A stretch of DNA of 64,000 nucleotides from positions 1 through 64,000 of the forward strand of contig NZ_JACTAC010000008.1 of assembly GCF_014486675.1 (NCBI RefSeq), given 5' to 3'. Below are positions 43,800-52,710 of the stretch, one piece after another. A program made the position numbers and the translations under genes. The notes under the pieces were generated by a model that saw only the letters and a program-made list of their open reading frames with translations, searched no databases and was not told where the DNA came from. Numbering within the stretch: position 1 is the stretch's first letter; each line of letters opens with the position of its first letter. The DNA comes from Flavobacterium macrobrachii (GTDB lineage: Bacteria; Bacteroidota; Bacteroidia; Flavobacteriales; Flavobacteriaceae).

Positions 43800-45104
43800 A
43801 TGAGAACGAAGTCTTTAAAGAAAAATAAAATCAACGTAATTACGCTTGGATGTTCCAAAAACACTTATGATAGCGAAGTATTAATGGGACAATTGAAAGC
43901 CAGCGGAAAAGACGTTGTGCATGAACAAGAAGGTAATATCGTTGTGATAAACACCTGTGGATTTATCGATAATGCCAAAGCGGAATCGGTAAATACCATA
44001 CTTGAATATGCCGATAAAAAAGAAAGAGGAATTGTTGACAAAGTTTTTGTAACTGGATGTCTTTCTGAAAGATACCGACCAGATTTAGAAAAAGAAATTC
44101 CTAATGTTGACCAATATTTTGGAACTACCGAATTGCCTTTATTACTAAAAGCACTTGGTGCCGATTATAAGCATGAACTTCTTGGAGAACGTTTAACAAC
44201 AACGCCAAAAAACTATGCTTATCTAAAAATTGCTGAAGGTTGCGACAGACCTTGTAGCTTTTGTGCCATTCCGTTAATGCGTGGCAAACACGTTTCTCAA
44301 CCTATCGAAAAATTGGTTAAAGAAGCCGAAGGTTTAGCCAAAAATGGTGTGAAAGAACTTATCTTAATTGCACAAGATTTGACTTATTATGGTTTAGATT
44401 TATATAAAAAACGTAATCTGGCCGAATTACTTGAAAATTTAGTAAAAGTAGAAGGCATTGAATGGATACGTCTTCATTATGCTTTTCCAACAGGTTTTCC
44501 AATGGATGTATTGGATTTGATGAAGCGCGAACCAAAAATTTGTAATTATATTGATATTCCGTTGCAACATATTTCAGATAACATCTTGAAATCAATGCGT
44601 CGTGGAACTACCAAAGAAAAAACCACAAAACTTTTAAAAGAATTCCGCGAAGCTGTTCCAGGAATGACAATCAGAACAACTTTAATCGTTGGTTATCCTG
44701 GCGAAACACAAGAAGATTTTGAAATCATGAGAGATTGGGTTCAGGAAATGAAATTTGAAAGATTAGGATGTTTTGCATATTCTCACGAAGAAAATACACA
44801 TGCTTTTTCTTTAGAAGATGATGTTCCCGAAGAAGTAAAACAAGCTCGTGCTGCCGAAATCATGGATTTACAATCGCAAATTTCATGGGATTTAAACCAA
44901 GAAAAAATTGGACAAATTTTCAAATGTATTATTGATAGAAAAGAAGGTCAATATTTCATTGGAAGAACCGAATTTGATAGTCCAGATGTTGACAACGAAG
45001 TACTTATTGATGCATCAAAATTTTATGTAAAAACAGGCGAATTCGTTAATGTAAAAATTATCGATGCAACCGAATTTGACCTTTATGGCGAACCTAAAAA
45101 TTAA
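43800..45104 (+). CDS. rimO: Ribosomal protein S12 methylthiotransferase RimO
   Basis: A 434-residue radical SAM enzyme that methylthiolates an Asp of ribosomal protein S12. The N-terminal UPF0004 domain has cysteines in LGCSKNTYDSE, INTCGFIDNA and VTGCLSERY for one iron-sulfur cluster. The radical SAM motif is CDRPCSFC near residue 148 (C-x3-C-x2-C), and a C-terminal TRAM domain follows. The motif CSKN distinguishes RimO from MiaB. Length is normal. The next gene starts six bases after its stop. Confidence 0.96.
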   Translation: MRTKSLKKNKINVITLGCSKNTYDSEVLMGQLKASGKDVVHEQEGNIVVINTCGFIDNAKAESVNTILEYADKKERGIVDKVFVTGCLSERYRPDLEKEIPNVDQYFGTTELPLLLKALGADYKHELLGERLTTTPKNYAYLKIAEGCDRPCSFCAIPLMRGKHVSQPIEKLVKEAEGLAKNGVKELILIAQDLTYYGLDLYKKRNLAELLENLVKVEGIEWIRLHYAFPTGFPMDVLDLMKREPKICNYIDIPLQHISDNILKSMRRGTTKEKTTKLLKEFREAVPGMTIRTTLIVGYPGETQEDFEIMRDWVQEMKFERLGCFAYSHEENTHAFSLEDDVPEEVKQARAAEIMDLQSQISWDLNQEKIGQIFKCIIDRKEGQYFIGRTEFDSPDVDNEVLIDASKFYVKTGEFVNVKIIDATEFDLYGEPKN

Positions 45105-45110
45105 TTGATT

Positions 45111-45548
45111 ATGAAAAATTTATGCTGTATTCTTTTTGTATTAATTACAACAATATCATTTGCTCAATTAGACAGACGAATTGGTCGAACGCCTCAAATG
45201 AACAATAGCAATTCGCAAAAAAAAGTTGATCCAAAAGAAGCTGCCTTAAATTATTTGAAAAAAGAGCTAAATTTAGACACCTTTCAAGAAGCAGCAACCA
45301 AAACTTTCATCGAAGAAAACATGAAAGAAAGAGAATTTATTCTGGGCTTAGATATTTCTGAAGCTGATAAAATCGAAAAACTCACGGTTTCAAATGAAAA
45401 AATGAATACTCAGATGAAAACCATTCTGAATGAAAATCAAAAAGTCCTTTTGGAAAAATTGAAAGAAAAAAACTCCAAAGACAAAAAGAAAAAAAGCAAG
45501 AAAGATAAAAAAGAAGAAAAAGACGAGTTAATTCTGGAAGAAAATTAA
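45111..45548 (+). CDS. Small secreted protein with charged Lys/Glu tail
   Basis: A 145-residue protein with a signal peptide (about 1-19, ending SFAQ). The middle is helical with NYLKKELNLDTFQEAATKTF and LDISEADKIEKLTVSNEKMN, resembling the Spy/CpxP-like helical folds loosely. The last 25 residues are almost entirely Lys, Asp and Glu. I do not recognise the family. It begins six bases after rimO, so it is probably co-transcribed. The ATG at 45111 is the start. Its end overlaps the convergent radical SAM gene by four bases. Confidence 0.7.
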   Translation: MKNLCCILFVLITTISFAQLDRRIGRTPQMNNSNSQKKVDPKEAALNYLKKELNLDTFQEAATKTFIEENMKEREFILGLDISEADKIEKLTVSNEKMNTQMKTILNENQKVLLEKLKEKNSKDKKKKSKKDKKEEKDELILEEN

Positions 45549-47743
45549 AGCGATAATAATCCGTTTTTCTTTAAAACTTCGATAGGTTTTGAAAACCAAA
45601 ACAACTCAAAATCTTCAAATTGTTGTTCGAAACTTTCTTTCACTTGACCAAAAGTCATTTTTCTATCATTTTGAACTCCACAATTTTTTAACATTTCAAT
45701 AAGCCATAATGCTTTGTCTTTTTCAAGTGAAATGTCAAACGTTTGTCTTTTGTCGTGAAAAGTTAGCTTCATCATTTTCCAAGAAATCCCTTTTTTAGAT
45801 TTTGAAAACGCTTCAACTTGAGGCTTTCCTCCTATCCAAATAATTTTAGCCGAAGATATTACAATAAATGAAGTATCTTCTAACAAACTGTTCTCAATAA
45901 AATCTGGGCTAATCTTAGTTTTTGGAATTTTAAAATCAAACCAATCTTGTAAATCGTAATCAAAACAAATGCCGTGCATGTAATTAAACAGTGATTTCTT
46001 TAGTCCAAAACTGAATTTATCATGATTAATACCTGTTTTGTCTTTAAACTGAATATCGTTATTGGCAAAAGTAATCTCATTCATTTCTGGAACAACACCA
46101 AATTCTTCTGGAAACATGCCAACCGGCGAATGTGCCGTCATTGCAAATTGATGCCAAAATCCGCTTTGAAGAATTCCAATTTCAAACATTTGACGAACCA
46201 TTTCCAAACTATCAACCGTTTCTTGAACCGTTTGCGTTGGATAACCATACATCAAATAAGCATGAACCATAATGCCACTTTCGGTGAAATTTCGGGTTAC
46301 TTGTGCTACTTGTTCGACTGTTACGCCTTTTTTTATCAATTCCAATAATCTATCTGAAGCCACTTCTAATCCGCCAGAAACTGCAATACAACCCGAAGCT
46401 TTTAGCAAAACACATAAATCGGCGGTGAAACTTTTTTCAAACCGAATATTCGTCCACCAAGTAACCGTAAGATTTCGTTTCAAAATTTCCAAAGCTACTT
46501 CTCGCATCAAAGCTGGTGGCGCAGCTTCATCTACAAAATGAAAACCATTTTCGCCTGTTTGAGAAATCAATTCTTCCACTCGATCAACCAAAATTTTGGC
46601 AGCAATAGGTTCATAAACCTTTATATAATCGAGTGAAATATCGCAAAAAGTACATTTTCCCCAATAGCAACCATGTGCCATCGTGAGTTTGTTCCATCGT
46701 CCATCGCTCCAAAGACTATGCATTGGATTGGCAATTTCTATAACCGAAATGTATTTGTCTAACAGCAAATCGGAATAATCTGGTGTTCCAACTTCAGCTT
46801 GTTTATAATCGTGGCGAGAAGAATTATTAATATAAATTACTTTGTTATTTTCTAATTTAAAAGTTCTTTTAAACTCATTAGAATTTGGAATTTGAACATT
46901 GTAATATAATAACTCAACTGGAAGTTCTCCATCATCTAAAGTGATAAAATCAAAGAATTCAAAAACGCGTTTATCTTTTAACTCACGGAGTTCGGTATTA
47001 GGAAAACCTCCGCCCATTGAAACTTTAATCTTTGGAAAATGTTTTTTTATGAATTGTGCACAACGAAAAGCACTGTATAAATTGCCCGGAAACGGAACCG
47101 AAATACAAACCAATTTTGGGTTAACCAATTTGAGTTTTTCTTCTAAAATTTGTAGTGTGATTTTATCAATATAGGTCAAATCGTTTTGTAAATGAGCATA
47201 CATTTCATCAAATGAATTAGCACTTCTACCCAAACGTTCCGCATAACGACTGAAACCAAAGTTTTCATCGACACATTCCACTATAAAATCAGACAAATCC
47301 TCCAGATACAATGTTGCCAAATGCTTGGCTTTATCTTGCATTCCCATGGTGCCAAAAGCCCATCCCGAAGCATCGGGATCATTATTGTAAGTATCAAATC
47401 GAGAAGCTTCGGGAAGAAAATTTCCACTGCAAATTTGTCGCGCCAAAGTTGGATTTTTTCCTTGAAGAAAAGCAATTACACAATCGATAGTTTTCATATA
47501 ATCGTGTCTTAGCGAAAAAATTCGTTGCGAATTTTCACCAAACTCTTCAAACTTAAAACTTGCAACTTGAAACAAATTTTCTAATCCATTCTTTGAAAAA
47601 AGTTCCAAAATCACTTCTATTCCCAAATCCATTTGAAAGGAGGAAATATTTTTGGTATTCAAAAACCCTTTCAAATAAGCCGTTGCTGGATATGGTGTAT
47701 TAAGCTGTGTAAATGGTGGCGATATGAGAAGGATGTTTTTCAA
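45545..47743 (-). CDS. B12-binding-domain radical SAM protein
   Basis: A 732-residue protein. It has an N-terminal cobalamin-binding-like domain (about 1-300, ILLISPPFTQLNTPYPATAYL start and VCISVPFPGNLYSAFRCA) and a radical SAM domain (about 340-580). The cluster motif is HGCYWGKCTFCD near residue 358: spacing C-x4-C-x2-C rather than the canonical C-x3-C-x2-C. A C-terminal region of about 140 residues is of unknown role. The predicted first codon is TTG at 47743, since no ATG precedes the conserved first strand and a stop lies upstream. A -7 box lies 16 bases upstream. Reaction and substrate are unknown; the family includes methyltransferases and ring-rearranging enzymes. Confidence 0.85.
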   Translation of the reverse strand: MKNILLISPPFTQLNTPYPATAYLKGFLNTKNISSFQMDLGIEVILELFSKNGLENLFQVASFKFEEFGENSQRIFSLRHDYMKTIDCVIAFLQGKNPTLARQICSGNFLPEASRFDTYNNDPDASGWAFGTMGMQDKAKHLATLYLEDLSDFIVECVDENFGFSRYAERLGRSANSFDEMYAHLQNDLTYIDKITLQILEEKLKLVNPKLVCISVPFPGNLYSAFRCAQFIKKHFPKIKVSMGGGFPNTELRELKDKRVFEFFDFITLDDGELPVELLYYNVQIPNSNEFKRTFKLENNKVIYINNSSRHDYKQAEVGTPDYSDLLLDKYISVIEIANPMHSLWSDGRWNKLTMAHGCYWGKCTFCDISLDYIKVYEPIAAKILVDRVEELISQTGENGFHFVDEAAPPALMREVALEILKRNLTVTWWTNIRFEKSFTADLCVLLKASGCIAVSGGLEVASDRLLELIKKGVTVEQVAQVTRNFTESGIMVHAYLMYGYPTQTVQETVDSLEMVRQMFEIGILQSGFWHQFAMTAHSPVGMFPEEFGVVPEMNEITFANNDIQFKDKTGINHDKFSFGLKKSLFNYMHGICFDYDLQDWFDFKIPKTKISPDFIENSLLEDTSFIVISSAKIIWIGGKPQVEAFSKSKKGISWKMMKLTFHDKRQTFDISLEKDKALWLIEMLKNCGVQNDRKMTFGQVKESFEQQFEDFELFWFSKPIEVLKKNGLLSL
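47362..47413. repeat. Two CCCGAAGC-type palindromes inside the radical SAM gene
   Basis: ATCCCGAAGCATCGGGAT (47362-47379) is a 7-bp hairpin with a four-base loop. A second, half-decayed copy GAAGCTTCGGGA follows at 47403-47414. The same palindrome type (TCCCGAAGCTTCGGGA) occurs intergenically at 32674-32689. Here it encodes residues around DPDASG and LPEAS of the enzyme. Confidence 0.6.
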
Positions 47744-47759
47744 GAATTGTAAATTTCAG

Positions 47760-47767
47760 CAAAAATA
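47760..47767 (-). promoter_or_regulatory. Candidate -7 promoter box of the radical SAM gene
   Basis: Minus-strand TATTTTTG, 16 bases before the TTG start at 47743; a proper -33 element is not seen. Confidence 0.4.
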
Positions 47768-47885
47768 CTTTATATTTTTGTTGTTTTGATAAACATTATA
47801 AATACTGCTACAAATTTTAATAATAAATTTACCTCATTTTATTTTTAAATACTATTTTTACTTTCAAAGTAACATTTTTCGCTTC

Positions 47886-50800
47886 ATGAAATATTTATCA
47901 ATTATTTTCTCTCTGCTAATCTATAATTTATGTTTTTCTCAAAACTTAAATAAATCAAATGGTTTTATTGAAAACAAAGGCCAAATCGTTGACCAAAACG
48001 GAAAATCTAACCAAGCAGTAAAATATCTTTTAAACACAAACGGATTAAATGTACAGTTAAGACAAAAAGGATTTTCATACGATTTTTATGAAACAAAAAA
48101 ACAAGTTACTAAAAAATCAAATCAAAGAATAATTAAAGCCATTCCTGACTATAAAGAGGAAGAAAAAATTACTTTTAAAAATATTTATCATCGAATTGAT
48201 ATTGATTTTGTAAACTCTAATCCTAATTCAACTTTAAAAGCCGAAGAAAAATCAACAGATTATGACAACTATTATAATGTGGCATCCAAACCGGAAGGTG
48301 TATTAAATGTACATAGATTTCAAAAGGTTACTTACCAAAATATCTATCCCAACATTGATGTAGTTTTCTTTATCCCAGAAGACACGACCAAACCTGTTGA
48401 GTATAATTTCGTTATAAAACCTAATGGAAAAATCACTGATATTCAAATGAAATTCAGCGGTACGAAGACAGAAATTGTGGAAAACAAAATCAAAATGAAA
48501 ATTCGATTTGGTGAAATGGAAGAAACTTTACCAATGAGTTGGATTGAGAACAAAAATGAAAAAAAAGAAGTTTTCGTCAATTACAAAAAAATTGGTAAAA
48601 ACATCTACGGATTTGAAACAGATGAAAACATCTCAAATCAAAAGGTAATTATTGACCCAGTACCAATAAGACTTTGGGGAACTTACTATGGTGGTTCTGG
48701 AGGAGAAATGTCAGGTTCAATACTTATTGACAGTAATAATAACGTTTTAATTTCTGGAGGAACAGGAAGCCTAAATAATATAGCAACTGCTGGTTCTAAT
48801 ACTAGTGGTTATAATAGTGGAAATGATTTTATTGCAAAATTTAACACCAATGGTGATAGAATTTGGTCTTCCTATTATCCTTTTTCAACTAGTGATATGA
48901 AAATTGACCAAAATGACAATATGTATGTTTTTGGAAGCTTACTTCAAGCTAACCCAAATATTCCTTCAGCAGGTTGTCATCAATCTATAAAAGACATTTA
49001 CACATCAGGCTTTTTAATAAAACTTAACTCATCTGGCGCAAAAGAATGGGGAACATACTATGGTGGAAATCAAAATGAAACAATTCATGGCTTAACAGTT
49101 GATAACAATGGAAACATATATATAGTTGGTGGAACCAATAGCACAAATGCATTTTCAACTCCCGGAGCCTTTCAGACAACAAAATCTTCTCCAGGAGATT
49201 ATGAAACTGGTTTTTTAGCTAAATTTGATTCATTAGGGAATAGAATTTGGGGGACATTTTATGGCGGTGAGTTAGCCGATGGTTTTTATAATTGTGACAT
49301 CTCCGATGATGGCTATTTATATGCTTCAGGAACACATAACAGCCAAAATAACATAACTACACCTGGAGCTTATCAAACAGCTTTTAATGGAACTGGTGGA
49401 ATGATTGTAAAATTCGATTTAGACGGAAATAGAATTTGGGGAACCTTCATTGCTGACAAAACTTATACTCTTAGATGTAAATTAAAAGGTGATAATATAT
49501 ATTTAACTGGTCGAGCTTTTCCAAACAGTAATATCGGAACACCAGGAACATTTCAAGAAACCTTTCAAACACTTCCTTCTGGCTCGACCATGAGTGGGAA
49601 TGAAAATAGTTTCGTTTGTAAATTTAACTATCAAACGCAACAGTATATTTGGGGTAGTTACTTTTTAGATCAGATTATAGGAGTTGATATCGATTCAAGT
49701 AACAATATGTTTTTCTCAGGTTACACAGGCATTAATACAGGAATAACAACCCCTGACAGCTTTATGCCAACTAAAACTCTATATCAAAAATCATATCTAA
49801 TTAAATTAAATCAAAATGGGCAAAGGACTTGGGGAACATATTATGGAGGAAGTCATGCAGAACAATTAGGATTTGTAGCAATTGATCATAACAATGATAT
49901 CTATCTTTATGGAAACACAAACGGAAGTACAAGCGGTATTGCAACCATAAATGCTAGTCAAACTACTCTTGGCTCAAATCCAGACACTTATCTTGTCAAA
50001 TTCCGTGACTGTCAATCATTAGCTACAGTAAACTCAAATTCCCCAATTTGTCTTGGAGAAGATTTGAATTTAACAGCATCTGGAGGAACTGGCTATTCAT
50101 GGACAGGTCCAAATGGATTTACATCTAATCTACAAAATCCTATAATACTAAATACTACTTCATTAAATTCTGGTCAATATGCTTGTAGTATATCTGGAAG
50201 TGGAGGCTGTGACGATACGATAACTATTGACGTTTTAATTGGCGATACAACTAAACCAACTCCTGACATCGCTACACTACCAACAATAACTGGTGATTGT
50301 AATATAATAATTTCTGCTCCGACGGCAACTGACAATTGTTCAGGGAATATTGTTGGTACAACTACAACTCAAGTGAACATTCTTCCTTCTGGAAGTCACA
50401 CTATTGTTTGGAATTATAATGATGGAAACGGAAACATTGAAACACAAAATCAAACAATCATTATAAATCAGGTTACTTTACCAAGTGGTAATCCTAGCCA
50501 ATCCTTCTGCATTCAACAAAATGCAACGATTAATGATATAACCATAACTGGTCAAAATATCAAATGGTATGATTCTGAAACTGGAGGAAATTTACTTTCT
50601 GGTTCAACTATTTTGGTTGATGGAATGACTTATTACGCTTCACAAACACTAAACAGTTGTGAAAGTTCAAGAATTCCTATTACAATTCAAATACATGACA
50701 CATCAGCTCCAACTGGTAGTAATCAATCTTTTTGTACAGTTCAAAACCCAACATTAAATAATATCATAATCAACGGAAATACTATCAAATGGTATTCAGA

Positions 50801-51893
50801 TAATATAAGTACGACTGAACTTCCACAAACAACTTTGCTTACTGACAATACAACTTATTATGCTACACAAACGCTAAACGGATGCGAAAGCACAACTCGA
50901 TTACCTATAACTATCAGTCTGATTTCTACTTTAAATGCTAATGATTATTCGTCTATCGTTTGTGATAACGGAAATGACGGAACCGAAACCACAAACCTAA
51001 CCTCATTCAATAGCTTTTTAATAACTTCAGTTCAAGGAAATACCTTTACATATTATAAATCATTAAATGGTGCTGAAAATCAAACATCGAGTGAACAATT
51101 AAATAATAATCACTCTATTCAATCAGGAGTAAACACAATATTCGTAAGAATTGATTCGTCTAACGGTTGTCATCAAATTGTTCAATTACAACTTACATTA
51201 GTAAATGTACCAGAAATTCCAATTCTAGATGAAATTACACTTTGTGAAACAGGCATTGTTTCTGTCAATGCTGGTTCAGGATTTAATAGTTATACTTGGT
51301 CAAACAATGCTACAAGTCAATCAATAGTAATAAATCAAGCTGGAAGCTATTGGGTTACGGTAACAAAAAATCATAACTCAACTGTTTGTTCATCAACTAA
51401 AAACTTTACAGTAGTATTGTCTAACAAACCAACAATTACTTCAATAAATACTATTGATTGGACAGATTTTGAAAACAGTATTACTGTTAATGTTACTGGC
51501 TTAGGCGATTATGAATATTCTATTGATGGAATTAACTTCCAGGAAAGTCCTGTTTTTAGTGGTTTGTCAAACGGAGTCTATACAATAACGGTTAAAGACA
51601 CTAAAGAATGCGGAATAGCAACAAAACAAGTGTATCTTTTAAACTATCCTAAATTCTTTACTCCAAATGGTGACGGACATAACGACACATGGAAAGTCAA
51701 ATTCTCTCAATTTGAAGAAAATTTTGTAACTCAAATTTTTGACCGCTACGGTAAATTAATCAAAGTTTTAAACAACCTTGAAAGTTGGGACGGAACTTAT
51801 AACGGAAAACAGCTTCCTTCTGATGACTATTGGTTCCAAATTACAAGAAAAGACGGAAGAATTCACAGAGGACATTTTGCTATGCTAAGATAA
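47886..51893 (+). CDS. T9SS type B protein with SBBP beta-propeller repeats
   Basis: A 1335-residue secreted protein. A signal peptide (1-18) is followed by a DUF7948-type N-terminal domain (about 20-255, NGFIENKGQIVDQNG to NQKVIIDPVPIRLWGTYYGG). SBBP-type beta-propeller repeats follow (about 260-710), each marked by W-G-T-Y/F-Y-G-G and a DNNGNIYIVGGT-like strand. Then come Ig-like segments (about 715-1010), one Cys-Asp...Asp-Gly module (about 1017-1105), another Ig-like segment, an SprB-like segment (YEYSIDGINFQESPVFSGLS) and the type B sorting domain (about 1245-1335, FFTPNGDGHNDTWKV to GHFAMLR). The C-terminal arrangement is the same as in the two type B proteins at 25497-32611. Confidence 0.9.
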   Translation: MKYLSIIFSLLIYNLCFSQNLNKSNGFIENKGQIVDQNGKSNQAVKYLLNTNGLNVQLRQKGFSYDFYETKKQVTKKSNQRIIKAIPDYKEEEKITFKNIYHRIDIDFVNSNPNSTLKAEEKSTDYDNYYNVASKPEGVLNVHRFQKVTYQNIYPNIDVVFFIPEDTTKPVEYNFVIKPNGKITDIQMKFSGTKTEIVENKIKMKIRFGEMEETLPMSWIENKNEKKEVFVNYKKIGKNIYGFETDENISNQKVIIDPVPIRLWGTYYGGSGGEMSGSILIDSNNNVLISGGTGSLNNIATAGSNTSGYNSGNDFIAKFNTNGDRIWSSYYPFSTSDMKIDQNDNMYVFGSLLQANPNIPSAGCHQSIKDIYTSGFLIKLNSSGAKEWGTYYGGNQNETIHGLTVDNNGNIYIVGGTNSTNAFSTPGAFQTTKSSPGDYETGFLAKFDSLGNRIWGTFYGGELADGFYNCDISDDGYLYASGTHNSQNNITTPGAYQTAFNGTGGMIVKFDLDGNRIWGTFIADKTYTLRCKLKGDNIYLTGRAFPNSNIGTPGTFQETFQTLPSGSTMSGNENSFVCKFNYQTQQYIWGSYFLDQIIGVDIDSSNNMFFSGYTGINTGITTPDSFMPTKTLYQKSYLIKLNQNGQRTWGTYYGGSHAEQLGFVAIDHNNDIYLYGNTNGSTSGIATINASQTTLGSNPDTYLVKFRDCQSLATVNSNSPICLGEDLNLTASGGTGYSWTGPNGFTSNLQNPIILNTTSLNSGQYACSISGSGGCDDTITIDVLIGDTTKPTPDIATLPTITGDCNIIISAPTATDNCSGNIVGTTTTQVNILPSGSHTIVWNYNDGNGNIETQNQTIIINQVTLPSGNPSQSFCIQQNATINDITITGQNIKWYDSETGGNLLSGSTILVDGMTYYASQTLNSCESSRIPITIQIHDTSAPTGSNQSFCTVQNPTLNNIIINGNTIKWYSDNISTTELPQTTLLTDNTTYYATQTLNGCESTTRLPITISLISTLNANDYSSIVCDNGNDGTETTNLTSFNSFLITSVQGNTFTYYKSLNGAENQTSSEQLNNNHSIQSGVNTIFVRIDSSNGCHQIVQLQLTLVNVPEIPILDEITLCETGIVSVNAGSGFNSYTWSNNATSQSIVINQAGSYWVTVTKNHNSTVCSSTKNFTVVLSNKPTITSINTIDWTDFENSITVNVTGLGDYEYSIDGINFQESPVFSGLSNGVYTITVKDTKECGIATKQVYLLNYPKFFTPNGDGHNDTWKVKFSQFEENFVTQIFDRYGKLIKVLNNLESWDGTYNGKQLPSDDYWFQITRKDGRIHRGHFAMLR

Positions 51894-51894
51894 A

Positions 51895-51916
51895 AAAAAG
51901 TGCTTTCGCACTTTTT
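51895..51916. terminator. Bidirectional intrinsic terminator
   Basis: A 9-bp stem (51895-51903 with 51908-51916, AAAAAGTGC/GCACTTTTT) with a TTTC loop. It lies at the meeting point of the type B gene and the convergent DUF4369 gene. Confidence 0.85.
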
Positions 51917-52628
51917 ATTTCTCCGATTTCTTTCTTTCGTTGTAATATTCGGTTAGTTTTTTTCCATAAAGCGATTTGGCAACTTTTGGCGTCATCGTTT
52001 TGTGAATAGTATCTAAATATTTCAAGTTGATGTCATAAATTTCGGCCAAAGCTACATAAGGAGAAACTTCATGATCGCCGTTGTTTACAGCAAAATTAGT
52101 TGAATAAAGGTATTTTCTTTTCAGAATTCTGGCTTGTTCTTCTTCTATTTTTGCGATTTCGTCGGTCTTATTTTCTTTATAAGCCATTACTTTTTTCTGA
52201 ATTAATTCAAGGTCTTTGTCAATGAATTTTGACATCACTTTTTTATATTCTTCGTATAATTCGTGATTTTTTGAACCTGTAATTTTAGCATCGGCAGTAA
52301 AAAAATCCAATGAGGTTTCGATATTCATTTTTCCTTGTTCGGCAAAAAATGGAATATTATTATCCAATGAATTCGATACACCACGATCTAAAAACAAATA
52401 CAACATTTCAGGTGATTGAATGTCAAATTCGCTTTTAAAATTAGAATCGCCACTGATAATGATGCTGTCAATAGCAACCAAAGTAGTATCTTTCATTCGC
52501 TGAATATAAAGTTTACCTTCTTTCAGTCCTTTTATATTTCCAGTTAAAACAAAGTTTTTATCCGATTTTTTTTCGGCACAAGAAAACAAAAACAATGTGC
52601 TTAACACTAAAACTATCGATTTACGCAT
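51915..52628 (-). CDS. DUF4369 domain lipoprotein
   Basis: A 237-residue lipoprotein (lipobox LFLFSC, Cys near residue 17). Its DUF4369 domain (about 25-125, FVLTGNIKGLKEGKLYIQRM) is the same type as in the TlpA-like protein at 17500. The C-terminal 100 residues are helical and Lys/Glu-rich. No thioredoxin domain and no CxxC is present, so it is not an oxidoreductase itself. Periplasmic or outer-membrane location; function unknown. Confidence 0.85.
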   Translation of the reverse strand: MRKSIVLVLSTLFLFSCAEKKSDKNFVLTGNIKGLKEGKLYIQRMKDTTLVAIDSIIISGDSNFKSEFDIQSPEMLYLFLDRGVSNSLDNNIPFFAEQGKMNIETSLDFFTADAKITGSKNHELYEEYKKVMSKFIDKDLELIQKKVMAYKENKTDEIAKIEEEQARILKRKYLYSTNFAVNNGDHEVSPYVALAEIYDINLKYLDTIHKTMTPKVAKSLYGKKLTEYYNERKKSEK

Positions 52629-52653
52629 AATAAAATTTTTGGCGCAATGTTAC

Positions 52654-52689
52654 AAAAAAATCCTCAAATGGCTAGCCAAATGAGGATTT
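52654..52689 (-). terminator. Intrinsic terminator of the M61 peptidase gene
   Basis: Stem AAATCCTCA (52658-52666) with TGAGGATTT (52681-52689), capped by the palindrome TGGCTAGCCA, with a T-run on the minus strand. Confidence 0.8.
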
Positions 52690-52710
52690 GATTATTTCTT
52701 TTTTACTAAG

